A stretch of DNA of 64,000 nt from Piezodorus guildinii (lineage: Eukaryota > Arthropoda > Insecta > Hemiptera > Pentatomidae): assembly GCA_023052935.1 (NCBI GenBank), contig CM041292.1:144363143-144427142 (forward strand), written 5' to 3'. Both the position numbers and the translations under genes were made by a program. This document shows, in pieces, positions 38,641 through 51,300 of this stretch. The notes beneath the pieces are model-generated. The model was not told the DNA's origin. It saw only the letters and a list, made by a program, of their open reading frames with translations, and ran no database searches. Numbering within the stretch: position 1 is the stretch's first letter; each line of letters opens with the position of its first letter.

Positions 38641-38789
38641 AGTATTTTATATTTTATTTATTTTCTTTGCGAAATGTTGCGAACGGTTAACTATACTGTA
38701 TATTCTGTATGAAGAAGTGTCTATGCTATATCATTGGCGTATTATGCCCTCTGTCCAATTTGTATATATTTAAATTATTCATAACACCC

Positions 38790-39645
38790 GCTTTACAAAC
38801 TCCGTCAATTCCTTCCTCCGACATACTTACTCATTATCCAGTCCTATCTCACTGACATTTCCTTCAAAATAAGTCAGAATAATTCTAATTCTCTTTTTTA
38901 TACAGGCTTCAGGTGTTCCTCAAAACAGCATCCTAAGACCCATCCTCTACACAGTTTATACAGTTGATATTCCAACCCATCCTTTCTAAATATGCTGATA
39001 CCACTGGTTTATCAGTAAATAATGATCCAAATTCTGCTTCCCAAACTCTTCAATCCCACATCAAAGACCATTAGTAATGGTGTCAAAATTGGAGAAAGAA
39101 ACTAAACTCCAATAAATCCCATCAAATAATCTTTACTCTTCGTCGTAAACCTATGGTTTCCTGCCCTACAGTCTTCTTTAATAACTCTCCTCTAGTCCCT
39201 GTTGATCAGATTCGATATCTAGGACTCCATATTGACAACGACTTACTTGGAATCCTCATACAAGACTGAAACGGCAATAAACTGCTAGACGTTTTCGGCT
39301 ATTCCAACACTTACTCGACAAACGTTCTAATCTTCCACTAAACTATTTTGAGACAGTTTATTTATATGACAATTATAAGGTTAATATGGACGTATGGAAT
39401 TAAGCTTTGGGGCTCAACTAAGCTATCAAATTTCTCCCGAATTCAATCCATACAGTCTAAAATCTTTCGTAAAATGCTCAATGCTCCCTATTTGGTCACG
39501 AACAAACTTATCCATAATGACCTTAGTGTTACTGATTTAGCCCGAACTCCATTTCCACTCTAACCCTTTAGTTTCAATGCTCTCTTGAAACCTGACAATC
39601 TTCCGAGGCATCTGCAAACAAGATGGCCTCGAGACATTCTAGTAT
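38790..39645 (+). pseudogene. Jockey-like LINE RT fragment, decayed
   Basis: Recognisable pieces, in changing frames, are A-S-G-V-P-Q-N-S-I-L, Y-T-V-D-I-P-T, K-Y-A-D-T-T-G-L-S (decayed active site; ancestrally F/Y-A-D-D-T), W-R-K-K-L-N-S-N-K-S and I-R-Y-L-G-L-H-I-D. W-P-R-D-I-L lies near 39640. It faces the minus-strand fragment at 37930-38640, so two related LINEs are arranged tail to tail. It is inactive. Confidence 0.75.
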
Positions 39646-42600
39646 AGACTTCCGATGCGTAGCATTTCTAAAAGTCTTATTCATATATATTTTCTTTTAG
39701 CTTTTTGTAAATATCAATAAATAATTTTTTAAAAAATTCATATATAAAAAGTTATGTGAGTTTATATATAAAAAAAGGGTATAAATTAATTATTTGATCA
39801 GTGATGTGGAACATGACTGTAAGTAAAATATTTAAGGATGAATCAAAATTAAACCACATAATTTTATAGGATTGAAGCATATAAAATATTTCTATATTAA
39901 TGTGCCCCAACGCCTTAACGTAGCCGGGGCTATTAAAAAAGTTCTTTCTTGTGCAAAAATTATTTAGCTAGCAGAAATAAAGATAAAATTCTAAATAACG
40001 TAACGGTATTTGGTCAGGACAAAATTAGACTTGCTTAGCTGACGGAGCAGTTTAGGAGACCACCCACTCACCCGGTCGAAGGTGGTCTTTTATACCTAAA
40101 AGCACTCTTGTAATCCTTTTTGCGGATAGAGTTCGTGGCCATTATCCATTCTAGGAGCGGATTCTTCAACACACTTCTGTGAGAGAACATGGACTGAAAG
40201 GGTTAACGTGTTACTTTATAAACCTCAAATAAAAAAGAAAATTATTTGAATTTTTTATTATTTTCATAACATTCATTACATTACATGTTATTTTCATTAC
40301 ACATACAACATGTTATTCATACGTTGTTACATAAGAATTAATAGCGTTTACATTTGAAAGCTTTTCTGGTAACATTCCAAATGAGGAATATACTTTAAAA
40401 ACCAGTCTTGATGAATCTTGAAGTTGGTAGCTTAATATAAATCTAATAAATATAAATATTACTTTTCAATATATAACTTGAATAAAAATATTTTTTATTA
40501 TTGCGAGTATATTTGGTGATTCCTTTCTCTTAAATAAAAAGATTTGATTGACGCTGAGAGATATTCATAACAATGTATAGACATATCAATTGTTATTTTC
40601 TTAAGTACTTTCTTTTTGAATTTATAATGAATTATCTAATTATTCTTCCATAAGTACTGTTTTTTAATAATCATAATTATTATTTATGATAAATAGTTTA
40701 AATATCGATGTTGAATAAATAATTAGCTGATCCACTAAGCTACATATTCAATGTTTTATTCACTGTGAAATTCTTGATGAATCTTCAATGTTCAATAATG
40801 ATTTTATTTTAAAATTGGCCGCTCATATAATTAATCTGGAACAGGAGAAATTTATTGTGGTCTAACTGAGAGTTTACCGAACAATTGGTATGTGGTTGAA
40901 TTCATCGAATGCAATGGCGGTAATCATGGTTTGATTAATAAATCTGAAACCGCTTATTTCTAATTATGATAAATACGTAAATCTACATCTAATGTAATAT
41001 ATTCTATGTGATTATTATAAATAAATTTACGAATGTTATTCCTAATTAGGACATATTGTAATATTACTTAATTAAAAAAATTATTTCTGGTTCAATATGC
41101 TAATTCGAATATGTTTGTCTCAGACCTAATTACTATAATATTTTTTATGATTAAAGGGTAAAGGAAAATTTTTAAAGAGATTCACACATAAACAGATGAG
41201 TCTAATTTTTATAAAATTTAAACATGTGTTTTTCATAATAAGTAAAATACAAGAAATATGAAAATCAGCTTCCAACCAGCACCACAAACTTTTTTATAAC
41301 ATTGGTTTTCATTAGAATTGGTGAATACATTTCCTTTGGGATAATATTTTAATGAAATAGAGAATAATATTTAGTTAGTAGTAATACATTTATTTAAAAT
41401 AATTGAAATAACTGACCCTCTTTTATGGTTAAATTATTCATGATATAAACATTTTCAGTGAGCGCGTTTTAGAGCTAATTTTAAACAACTTGCCATGAAC
41501 AAAAACAAAAAAGGGAAAAAGTTGAAATCTTGCTTATATATAAGCTTGTAACTCAGTTACTTTTTGAAGATAGAGAAAAAATCTTATTGCTGTTTAATAA
41601 CCAATTAACCGAGAATAATTATTAATATGTATATATGTAGTCCGTAATGCTATATCATAGATAATGGAAAAAGAATCATTGAAATTAGCCCAGAACTAGC
41701 ATAGATATAGCGTTTTGAAATTAGTATTAGTGATATACCATTTTTCTTTGAACTATTTATTGCTTTTGATTTTAGTTAATTGCCTAATAGTAGCTATATA
41801 AACTGTGTATAAACTTTACCCTAATATAGTTATTTGGAAATAATAATTGATTGTGTTATAATTTGCAGCGTTTTTAAATGGTTAATATTAAATTAGTGTG
41901 TTTAGGTATTTTGAATTAATCAAACCAAATTCAATAATTTCTAGTGTTTACTTACATTTTAATGTAATATATGAGGCAAGCACGCTTACGCAATATTATA
42001 ATGTAATTTTTTTTTTAATCACTGAATTATGGAATTTATTATAATTATTTAATTTCAATGTAGATCTATTATTTTTTCTGTTTAAATTTGAGAATAGAAC
42101 TGTATACATTTAATTGTTGCCATGTAAATATATCAATCACAAAAAAAAACTTTTGGTATATCTTTTAATTAGTTGTATTCCATCATTATTGATACAGTTA
42201 AATTATAATAAAATCTCTCATATATTCCTTTAATTAATTAGTAAAATTAATTTTAGTTTAGTTAGCCTTGTTGAAATGAAAGAGGGTGGTTCAGTTTGTT
42301 CAACTCGAGTGCTTTATCCCCAATGTATTTCCTCAAGTTTAAATTTATTAAATTCATACGTAATAATAACCTACCTTTCAGATTATAAAAAAAAACAAAA
42401 AAAAAAAAAAAAAACATGAATTTTTTCTGTTCCTATACTATGACTTTAAATTTACTATTAACCGGAAGAATTGTGCTGTTTATGAAATATACTAAAACCC
42501 ATTTCACTGTTTTTAGTATAAACCTATATTAGGTTCTTGAAGTAATATTAGTGATATTATTAGAATAAAATTAAGATTTCTTAATTATATCCGATATTTC

Positions 42601-44909
42601 AAAACTATTACAGACTTTTTGTATTAATATTTTGTTCGTACAAATTTTTTCTAGTCATTTTGTGAATTAAGAAATAATAGGCATTTGAAAATCATAACCA
42701 TTCGCCTATAACTTACCGGTCATTTGAAGATGCAACAAGTCTCATAGCAACAAGTTAACTCTGAAAGTCTACTCGTACAGATACAATTCTATGGGGTATT
42801 TCAACTTTGACTTAAATATGGTATTAATAAAACTTCTAAGAAAAAAATTATATACATTATTATATTTATTTATTTTATATTATATATTATATATAATATA
42901 TATATATCGGTATATCAAAAGATGCCATATTCGTGTGTGTAAATATTGTTTATCTGAATATCAAGTTTTGTAACATTGTATTAAAAGTTAAAGTAATATT
43001 TCTTTTAAAAATAATTTGTTTTCGGCTGTGTGACAAGAAGTTATTATTTCACTTCCGACAAATTCTAAGAATAATATTCAAAAATAAAAATATTTAACCC
43101 TGTTAAATTATTATTAAAGATGATTCAATACAATTGTAAATAAAATAATGTGTAATAAGCAATTAAGACCCTGATTAGTTACATTAGTTTTCCATGAAGT
43201 CAGGATTTCTTCATCGAATCCTTACGAATCCTCTCCGCGCTATACGGCATCTTTGAGAAGACACATCCGCCATATCATTTTTTGAGATTCAATGATTTTT
43301 ACATAACAGAAATTTTGAGCCGCATTAATTTATTTAATGTTTTCAAGTTTTTTAATTTTTTATTTATAAACTTATATTAAAGACTATTTTAAGGAAAAAA
43401 GATTAATCCTGCTGGATGTTCTGTTTCCTGTATTTTATATAAGCTTTGACGTGTTTTCAATTTCTGGAATGAAGAGTGATCATTTTTCTCTGTTTTCAAT
43501 TTATCACAAAATAATTGATTCATAAGATTACATATTAATAGCATTATTTTTTGAATAGTAGTTCCTACAATCAATTTAAAAGGAAGGAATAACTGTTTTG
43601 GTTATTATATTTTACATTAAGAAAAATAAATAAATATAAAAAATATATATATATTTAGGGCACTAGCAAATTCAACTGTATCTTGCTCTTGGAATATATT
43701 TCCTTCGTAGTATTCTATTTTTATTTCCTCTATGTTGTTTCTCCGATTCGTATCATATTTTCTAAGTATTCTTTTCATATTTTCTAAGTATTCTTTTAAT
43801 TCATTTAGTTTTCCTTTTTATATATAGACATAACAGTCATATTTTAAGGAAGAATAATAGCCCCCCCCCCGGTATTTTATTTTATTTCAATTCAATTATC
43901 ATATTATATTTATTTGTTTCTGGATCTAAAATCCTGACAGTTTTCTATTAATTTAATACTAAAGCCTCACCATAATACCTTGATTTGTATTTTAACGCTA
44001 GATTATGATAAATGCAAATAGTTAATAATAATTATTCCGATAATTTATTTTATAAAAATATAAAATATTGTTTTGTTTTTTTTAATTTGAACTAAGGAAA
44101 TAAATGAAAAAAAATCTGGGTATAATCTGAACTAACTTTTCATAAACCTAAATTCTTACTTCATTCAGTTTCCAAGCTTCTGTAACATTCATTAAGTTAG
44201 ATGTAACAGGATCTATAATAATCTTTTAATTGACGGAGATGGATCCCATAGGAAATCCTTTTTTTTTTCTTTCATATTATATGAATTTATAGTTAATTAA
44301 TATAGCTGATATTACATATTAATTTCTATTATGGAGAGTAATTGTTTTTCCACTAATTTGCAATTAATCTCAAAATCGTTGTTATAGATATAAATAACAT
44401 AATTACTTGAAAAATTGTTATTTTTATATGTTCAGTTTTAATAAATGAGAGTAAAAAATAATATGTTTCTGTTTGATTTGGGTGTTCAAAAGACAATCAA
44501 ATATGATGTTGTTTTTAATCTGCATATTGGAATAATAGAAAGTGAACATATGTTAGCATTTCTTTTGCTTTGTTTATATTAAAAAGGATGGAAAAAAATA
44601 TGATTTATACTGGCTACAATGTTAATATCAAGAGTGGGTTTACTAGTGTTCAATTTAAAATTATCAAAAATTAAAAAAACATACAAACAATTACAGCTGT
44701 TTTATTTATTCAATAGTATCTCATATTACTGTCTCGTGGTTAACATTTTTTTTTTTTTTTTATATATTTTTTTTAATAACTAAATTAATTGTTTGAAATT
44801 ATTTTATTCAATAATACTTGTAAATGTTTAAATAATTTTACTATTTATATTAATAAAAAAGGTGTTTATGTAGTGTAATGTGTTAAGAACTATGACTATC
44901 TGTAGATAT
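39646..44909. other. Long AT-rich stretch, nothing but one family E copy
   Basis: Apart from the repeat at 41640-41890 there are only homopolymers (for example C-run at 43861) and chance frames. 40020-40170 is less AT-rich but unidentified. Confidence 0.5.
41640..41890 (-). repeat. Family E repeat, reverse
   Basis: ATATAGCGTTTTGAAATTAG, AGTTATTTGGAAATAATAAT and TTATAATTTGCAGCGTTTTT are the reverse of 17770-17965 in order. Confidence 0.65.
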
Positions 44910-45480
44910 TGGCCTGAGGAGTTGGAGCGGGAGTCCACTTGTTGCTCCACCGCCGCTCCCCGCCACACATCGCCACATCGCCTCACTTATGCACAACACT
45001 TAAAAATAATTTCAAGGGCTGTAAAAGGTAACATAATCACGGAACATTAACATCACTTTTAGAGGAATAGGGGAGTGGTTGTAAACAGGGGGACAAGGCA
45101 CCAACATTAAATTAAAACAAAATAAAAATAATAAAACAATAAGACGATAATAATGAGATATCAATGAGATGACGCTGGCTACAGACAGACAGATATATAG
45201 AGAGAGCGGTTACCTGTGGTCCTGGGCGCGGGGTGGCCTGGGGAAGACTGAGCCTGGGTCGGGCGGGCCTGCGCCACCAGCACACACCTGTTCCTCCACA
45301 ATCAATATCCCGCCTCTCTCCGCAATTCTCTCCTAATTAATACTCATCCTGCTACGTCTGCATCTCTACCATCCTCTTCCGTCATCCTCCAAGTCCTAAT
45401 GCCTCAAAGACACGTCCTTACCCAGGGAATGATATCACTGAGGTTGGATAATCCGGGAGGTGGTAGTTGCGGTACCATCT
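44910..45480 (-). other. GC-rich patch, possible promoter or 5' exon of a minus-strand gene
   Basis: Two GC-rich blocks (44915-44990 and 45215-45300) stand out from AT-rich surroundings. On the minus strand the second block reads CCCAGGACCACAG followed by GTAACCG at about 45211, a fair splice donor context. No conserved protein is encoded. It could equally be a decayed repeat. Confidence 0.3.
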
Positions 45481-45560
45481 GGTAGACTGAGGATGCTATT
45501 GCAAGTGTTTTATCTGAAATAACCAATCTGGAGAGGCCGAATCAACGTATATATACAAAA

Positions 45561-45925
45561 TCTGGTGCGGGCAACACACGAATTTCACTTACCTCCGATG
45601 TTAAAATCGCTTATAAAATTTTCATATACAGTTAGGGATAAAAATGAGTGAACCTAATAAAGAATTTATTAAATTGAATTTCTATCATCTAAAAAAAATA
45701 TTTAGACACACCGGATTTTCTTCACTCTTTATTAAATTATTATTCACTTTTATACAACTTTGAGCATATGATAATGTTTTTTTTTTTTTTATAAAATCTC
45801 TAGCTTTCCAACGGTGTATTGTATCTGTATACTACAGTTCTCATGTTCGAAAATCAAAAATTGTATAAACAAATATTTTTGCAGTTCACTTCTTCAGTTG
45901 GATATCGAATTCATTCTACATATTT
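45561..45925 (+). repeat. Family A repeat, 3'-truncated
   Basis: Left end AAATCTGGTGCGGGCAACAC is followed by TTTCCAACGGTGTATTGTA and TTGGATATCGAATTCATTC. Homology stops at about 45925, where GC-richer Pro-coding sequence begins. Confidence 0.8.
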
Positions 45926-46370
45926 TTAGAGAAGCGTTTCTCCGTGATCATCTCGCAGCCTCAACAGCCCAGACGGCAGGCGACTCCCAACTGCAAGCCC
46001 ATGGCCCAGGTCTCACATCCCCAGCTTGAAGCTCCACACCAACCAACCCCTCCTCATCAGATATCTGTTAGTGTTAAATTACCTCCAGAAAAAACCTCAC
46101 CCACTCCCACCCCGTTCCTCTGTACAGCCAAATCAACCCAATCCTCTACCCCAAACATCCCAAAATGCATATCCTCGTACCCCTCGACGGGTGCAGACTC
46201 CAGCCAATGTACCAGCTCAACTAAATTATCCTCGTTCGGCCGGTACCTCTTTCCATCCACCTCCACCAGATAGGATAGAGAAAAAATCAACTAAACTACC
46301 AGTTCTAGAACCCAAGGTTCGGCTCTCCTATCCGGTCTCAGCTGTACGTAGACTGCCCTAGCCTTTTCTA
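45926..46370 (+). other. Proline-rich coding-like segment, unknown
   Basis: The frame 46026-46361 encodes a Pro/Ser/Gln-rich run (Q-P-N-Q-P-N-P-L-P-Q, Y-P-R-T-P-R-R-V-Q-T-P) and stops at 46361. It begins exactly where a family A repeat is cut off, suggesting insertion of foreign sequence. Such runs occur in LINE ORF1 proteins and in exons of host genes. I do not recognise it. Confidence 0.35.
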
Positions 46371-47685
46371 TAACATTTCCGCTCACATATAGTTTTTCAG
46401 GAATAGAAATTTGTGAAGTGGATGAATCCATGGAATTTTACACCTAACACCATGTTTTAAATTGTAAATATAGTTCTTGGAATGAGCTTCTTGACCTCCT
46501 ACGACAGACAGACTTGTACAATAGACTATAATATGTAAATTTTACTATAGTGATATAAGATGAAAATGAACCACGAGGTTTACGCCTCCGAGGGAAAAAA
46601 AAACCAACAACATATAGTAAGTTAACTAAAAAAAAAAACTTTTTTTTTCGAAAGTCACATATCGAATATTTATTTTTCAAAAATAGCTGTTTTAATTAAC
46701 ATGTGTTTCTCAACAAAATTATACTTGAATAGTTATTTTCTAAATAAACTATAAACAGGTTAACGTGCTCTGGAATATTTTTTTCTAGTTCCGAGTTTGC
46801 ATGATCTTAGTAACTTCGAACAATATTAAAAAAATCTAATACTATTTTTTTTAAATATGTGATGTGCTTACCACAACTTCAAATTCGAAAAGAAGTGATG
46901 AGAATTAGAAAAGAAGTGAACAAACCGCATATCGTTGTCCGAACTACCTCTAATAAAATATTAAACAATAACTACGAACAATGGTTTTTATTACAAAACA
47001 TAATAGCACAATAACGAATCGTATAAAATAGCAGACTCATGACTGTTAATATATTTTCAATGTTTTGTTTTTTTAATTGTTGCAGAAAATAAAATATTAA
47101 TCTCACCCAAAATTCGAGATTTCTAGGTTACATAGTCTGCGAATGTCAAGGCATAAAAAATTCCGTCCGATCGTGTTGAATAAATATTTGGTAAATAATG
47201 AAATTCTCTATAATCGTTTAATCATGTTCGCATCGGTCATGATATAACGTTTTAAACTTAAAAGTCGTATTTGAACAAAGTTAAAGCACAACTAGCAATT
47301 GAAAATATTTCATTAACTACCCCCTACGCCTTATATAAATTGATATTTTATATTTACTAAATAATTTATAAACAATTAAATACATGGTTGATTCAGTTCA
47401 GTTATAACTAATTTTAATCCCTATTATGTTTTTCTGATTGAATAATCCTTTGGGAAAATTTTAAAGATAATTTAAAGTTTTCTCCTTAAAGGTTTACCTT
47501 CGTTCCTCTATTCCCCTGTTATAATATTTTGGAGCTATTCTTGCATTATTCATAGGAAGAAATATACTTAGAACAGATATAAAAATATCAGCTATAACTA
47601 GAGATTTCTCATATCTCTGAATGGATTAGGGCTTACTACCAAGCTGTACAAGTTTATGAGGTTTCAGCACCAGGAGGCGTCAATC
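46371..47685. other. AT-rich flank of the Gypsy element
   Basis: No gene or recognised repeat. The minus-strand frame at 46444-46680 is low-complexity. The pre-insertion target ATAA lies at its right edge. Confidence 0.5.
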
Positions 47686-47689
47686 ATAA

Positions 47690-48251
47690 TGCTACGGTCA
47701 AGACAATGACGGGGGGACCACGCCTGGAGGGGCCTAGATGAGGCTAGAGACTTCTGGACCTGGACAGTCCTCGAAGTGCCTGGAAAGGCCCACCGCCTTA
47801 CCTGCGCCCGGGTCTAGAAGATTCGGCGGTGGTTCAAATAGCGGTTCCCTGAGCCTGGGGCAGTCAGTCTTAATCCGGCTCAACAAGTATCAGTGATGTA
47901 TCAGTGACCAGTGACAGTGAACCGTTCGTGACAGTGTGACAGTGTAGTGAAACTGTGTGTCAGTATTGTGATAACCGGTCGGTGGGAAATTAGAAGACTG
48001 TAGTTTATATATAACTTATAGTTGTAAGTTTTAGAATAAATCTAGCATATTGTATAAATTTACGTAAGTAGTTTAATTGTTAGGAATACCTGATTTTATA
48101 TGTATACTGTTTAGTAGTAAGCTGGTAATTCCATTATTATTGTTAATATAGTGGTTAGTAATCCCTTTGTATTTGTGTTTTCTGTATTTAATAAACATTT
48201 GAAATTTGTAAACTGGAGTAGTTCATTTCTCACACCCCGTAGCCCGTAACA
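47690..48251 (+). repeat. 5' LTR
   Basis: The LTR starts with TG and ends with CA. Its first 300 bp are fairly GC-rich and hold an array of CAGTG-type hexamers (about 47890-47970). The second half is AT-rich, with a TATA-like box at 48005-48014 and AATAAA signals near 48033 and 48190. It shows no difference from the 3' LTR by eye. Promoter, start and polyadenylation roles follow from general LTR organisation; the exact U3/R/U5 limits cannot be read from sequence alone. Confidence 0.96.
48005..48014 (+). promoter_or_regulatory. TATA-like box in 5' LTR
   Basis: TTATATATAA lies about two thirds of the way into the LTR, at the junction between its GC-rich and AT-rich halves. It is the only good TATA candidate placed upstream of a polyadenylation signal in the LTR. 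Its use as a promoter is inferred. Confidence 0.5.
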
Positions 48252-48254
48252 ATT

Positions 48255-48272
48255 TGGTGTCAGAAATGGGAT
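48255..48272 (+). other. Primer-binding site, tRNA-Leu-like
   Basis: The stretch begins TGGTGTCAGAAATGGGAT, 3 nt after the LTR end. Its complement ends in ...CTGACACCA and resembles the 3' end of a eukaryotic tRNA-Leu (CAA-type), with one base apart from the form I remember. The position fits a minus-strand primer site. The tRNA identity rests on recall and needs a comparison with the host tRNAs. Confidence 0.7.
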
Positions 48273-48326
48273 CATTGTAAATGGTTATAATTTTGGTTTT
48301 CTTGTTTTTGTAATTATTGGGCTACT

Positions 48327-51300
48327 GTGTGGAAAATGACTTCTCAGAGTGTTAGACTGAATGATTTAAAAGTTGCAGACTTAAGACGGGAGTTAGAAGA
48401 ACGAGATCTGGATACTTCCGGAACGAAATCAGTACTGCAACAACGCTTGCGCCAATTTTTTGTTGATTCAGGGGAAAATCCAGACGAGATTACGTTTGAA
48501 AATGATTTCAGTAAGTTGTCTGCAACTTTTAAAACTGAATTAGGTAATGTAGAAAAGAAGTTAGGTAATGAATTAAGTACTGTTAAAAATGAGTTAGGTA
48601 ATGTAGAAAAGAAGTTAGGTAATGAATTAAGTACTGTTAAAAATACATTGGAGGCTAAGTTAGGCAATTTAGAAACTAAGTTAATGGAAAGTGTAGATAA
48701 TAAGTTAGCTGATGTAGAATCTAGATTAGGAGAAAAAGTCGATTCAATAGAAAATGAACTTAGGGTAAGAATAGAAGCTCTAGAAGAACGTATGGGCAAC
48801 CCACAGACAATCGACACCGACCAACCCTCTGAGAGAAGCCCTCACAACACCATTCCCTCCGCCAATGCTGGGATGCCACCAACGCACAACACCATCCCAT
48901 TGTTCGACGGGAAGACGCCGTGGGAGGACTACGTGACTCTCTTCGAGACAGCGGCTTCGATCCACGGGTGGTCAAAGGAGACGCAAGCATCAGCGTTGTG
49001 CCTAGCATTAGGAGTGCTACAGGGGATGCCCATGTCGGAGCGGTGCAACTACGGTGAGCTGATGAGAAGACTGGAGATGCGTTTCGGCCATCGCCACATG
49101 GACCAACTATACCGTTCCCAGTTAAAGAACAGGGTCCAGAAGACCAACGAGACGCTGCAGGAATTTGAAGCAGATATCGCCCGGCTAGTGAGGAATGCCT
49201 ACCCAACAGTCACCGACGACGTCTACGAGAGCTTGGCTATCGACAAATTCCTGGATGGACTTCGAGACCCGGAAACCCAACAGGCAGTGAAACTCGCACG
49301 CCCTAAGACTTTGGCATTGTCGCAGGCCATGGAATTCGAGGCTGTCAGGCAGTCAGTCCGTGGACATGCACGAGTTCGAGCGGCAGAAGCGGAGCATAAC
49401 GCGGACTCCACCATCGAGGGCATAGTAACAAAGGTTTTGGAAGCCCTCAGGACACGCAAAAATGAGATACGCTGTTGGAGCTGCGGTCAACTTGGACACC
49501 CCAGAAGCAAGTGTCCTACCAGGAAGCCGGAAAAAGCCACAGGAAAACTAAGGAGGGTTGATGGGAAGGGGCAACTGTCAACCCATAGCATCGAAGGCCC
49601 CAGGGTCGCCGTGAGAATCGCGACAATAGGGAGCAAGACAAATAGTTTTTATGTGGATGGAATGGTGAACGGGCAGCTGCGGAGTTTTCTGCTGGATACC
49701 GGCGCAACCATGACAATACTGAACCCGAAGGCAGTTAACGCTGAGAAGATATCACCTACCACTTGGGCGTTACGGACAGCTACAGGACAGCCAGCCGAGG
49801 TCTACGGAGAGACAGTTGCCACTTTCTTCATCGGGGGCCAACGTCTAGAGCACCGCGTTCTCGTGGCGAAAATAGACGAGGAAGTCATCTTCGGCATGGA
49901 CTTGATGATCAAATACGGGATCAAGCTGGACATGTCGAGAGGTGTGATGACGCTGGGAGACGAAGAGGTCATCCTTCGGCAGGGAAAAGACCTCTATGCA
50001 CGAGTACTCCTACTAGAAGACACCACTTTACCTGCACGGAGTCAAATTCTGACGCATGGGACGATCAATGGACGACTACCGGAGGGTCAATGTCTTCTAC
50101 TTGAACCTGGAAAGCACGAGGAGCAGGAAGTCGGACGCGGTGTTCTGGTTGCAAGGTCTCTCATCAAGGTCGGACATACCACCCCAATCCGACTGATGAA
50201 TCTGAACAGCTTCCCGGTGACACTAAAGAGAGGAACACCAGTTGGAGAATGTACGGCCGCTACCTCAGTAGTCCGACAGCTACAACGCAACCCCACCGAG
50301 CAACGAGGACTACCCGAAGAATTAAAAGGATTCGTGGAGGAATCATGCAGAGAACTTTCGCCTGAACAGAGCGAAATCGTGAAGAGATTGATTACCCGAT
50401 GGCAGGACATTTTCGAGATCAGCTCAGGACCACGGGGTAGAACGAACATCGTCCAGCACAAAATTGACACCGGGGATACAAAGCCCATCCGACAGATCCC
50501 GAGGAGGCTGCCGCTAGCTAAACGAAAGGATGCCGAGGAGATTATTAAGGATATGGCGAATGATGGTGTCATCGAGCCCTCGAGTAGCCCATGGATGTCT
50601 CCTGTCGTACTGGTGAAAAAGAAGGATGGGACGACAAGATTCTGCGTAGATTACCGTCTTTTGAACAACGCCACGAAGAAGGACAGCTACCCACTCCCAA
50701 GGATTGACGACACGCTGGACACACTAGAGGGTTGCAAACTATTTTCTACCTTGGATCTCCGCAGTGGATATTGGCAGGTTGGATTGGCACCGGAAGATAA
50801 GGAGAAGACGGCATTTTCAATCGGCACTGGCCTCTGGCAATTTACGGTAATGCCATTCGGGCTTTGCAATGCTCCTGCAACGTTCGAGAGGCTGATGGAA
50901 AGCGTCTTAAGAGGCCTTTCTTGGGAGATATGCCTGGTTTACTTGGACGACATCATTGTACTGGGAAAATCCTTTACTCACCATCTGGAGAATCTGGAGC
51001 GGGTCTTCGAACGGCTGCGTGCAGCCAATCTAAAACTGAACCCGAAGAAGTGCAATCTCTTCCGAAGGCAAGTCAACTACCTGGGGCATGTTGTATCAGA
51101 CAACGGAGTTGCTGTTGACCCAGAGAAGATTACAGCGATCACCAATTGGCCAGCACCTCGAGATAAGCACCAAGTGAGAAGTTTCCTCGGACTCTGCACC
51201 TACTACAGGAGGTACGTGAAAGGATTCGCCAACATCGCAAAACCTCTTACCAGGCTCACTGAGGAAAAACGGACTTTCCTTTGGGATCGCGAGTGTCAGG

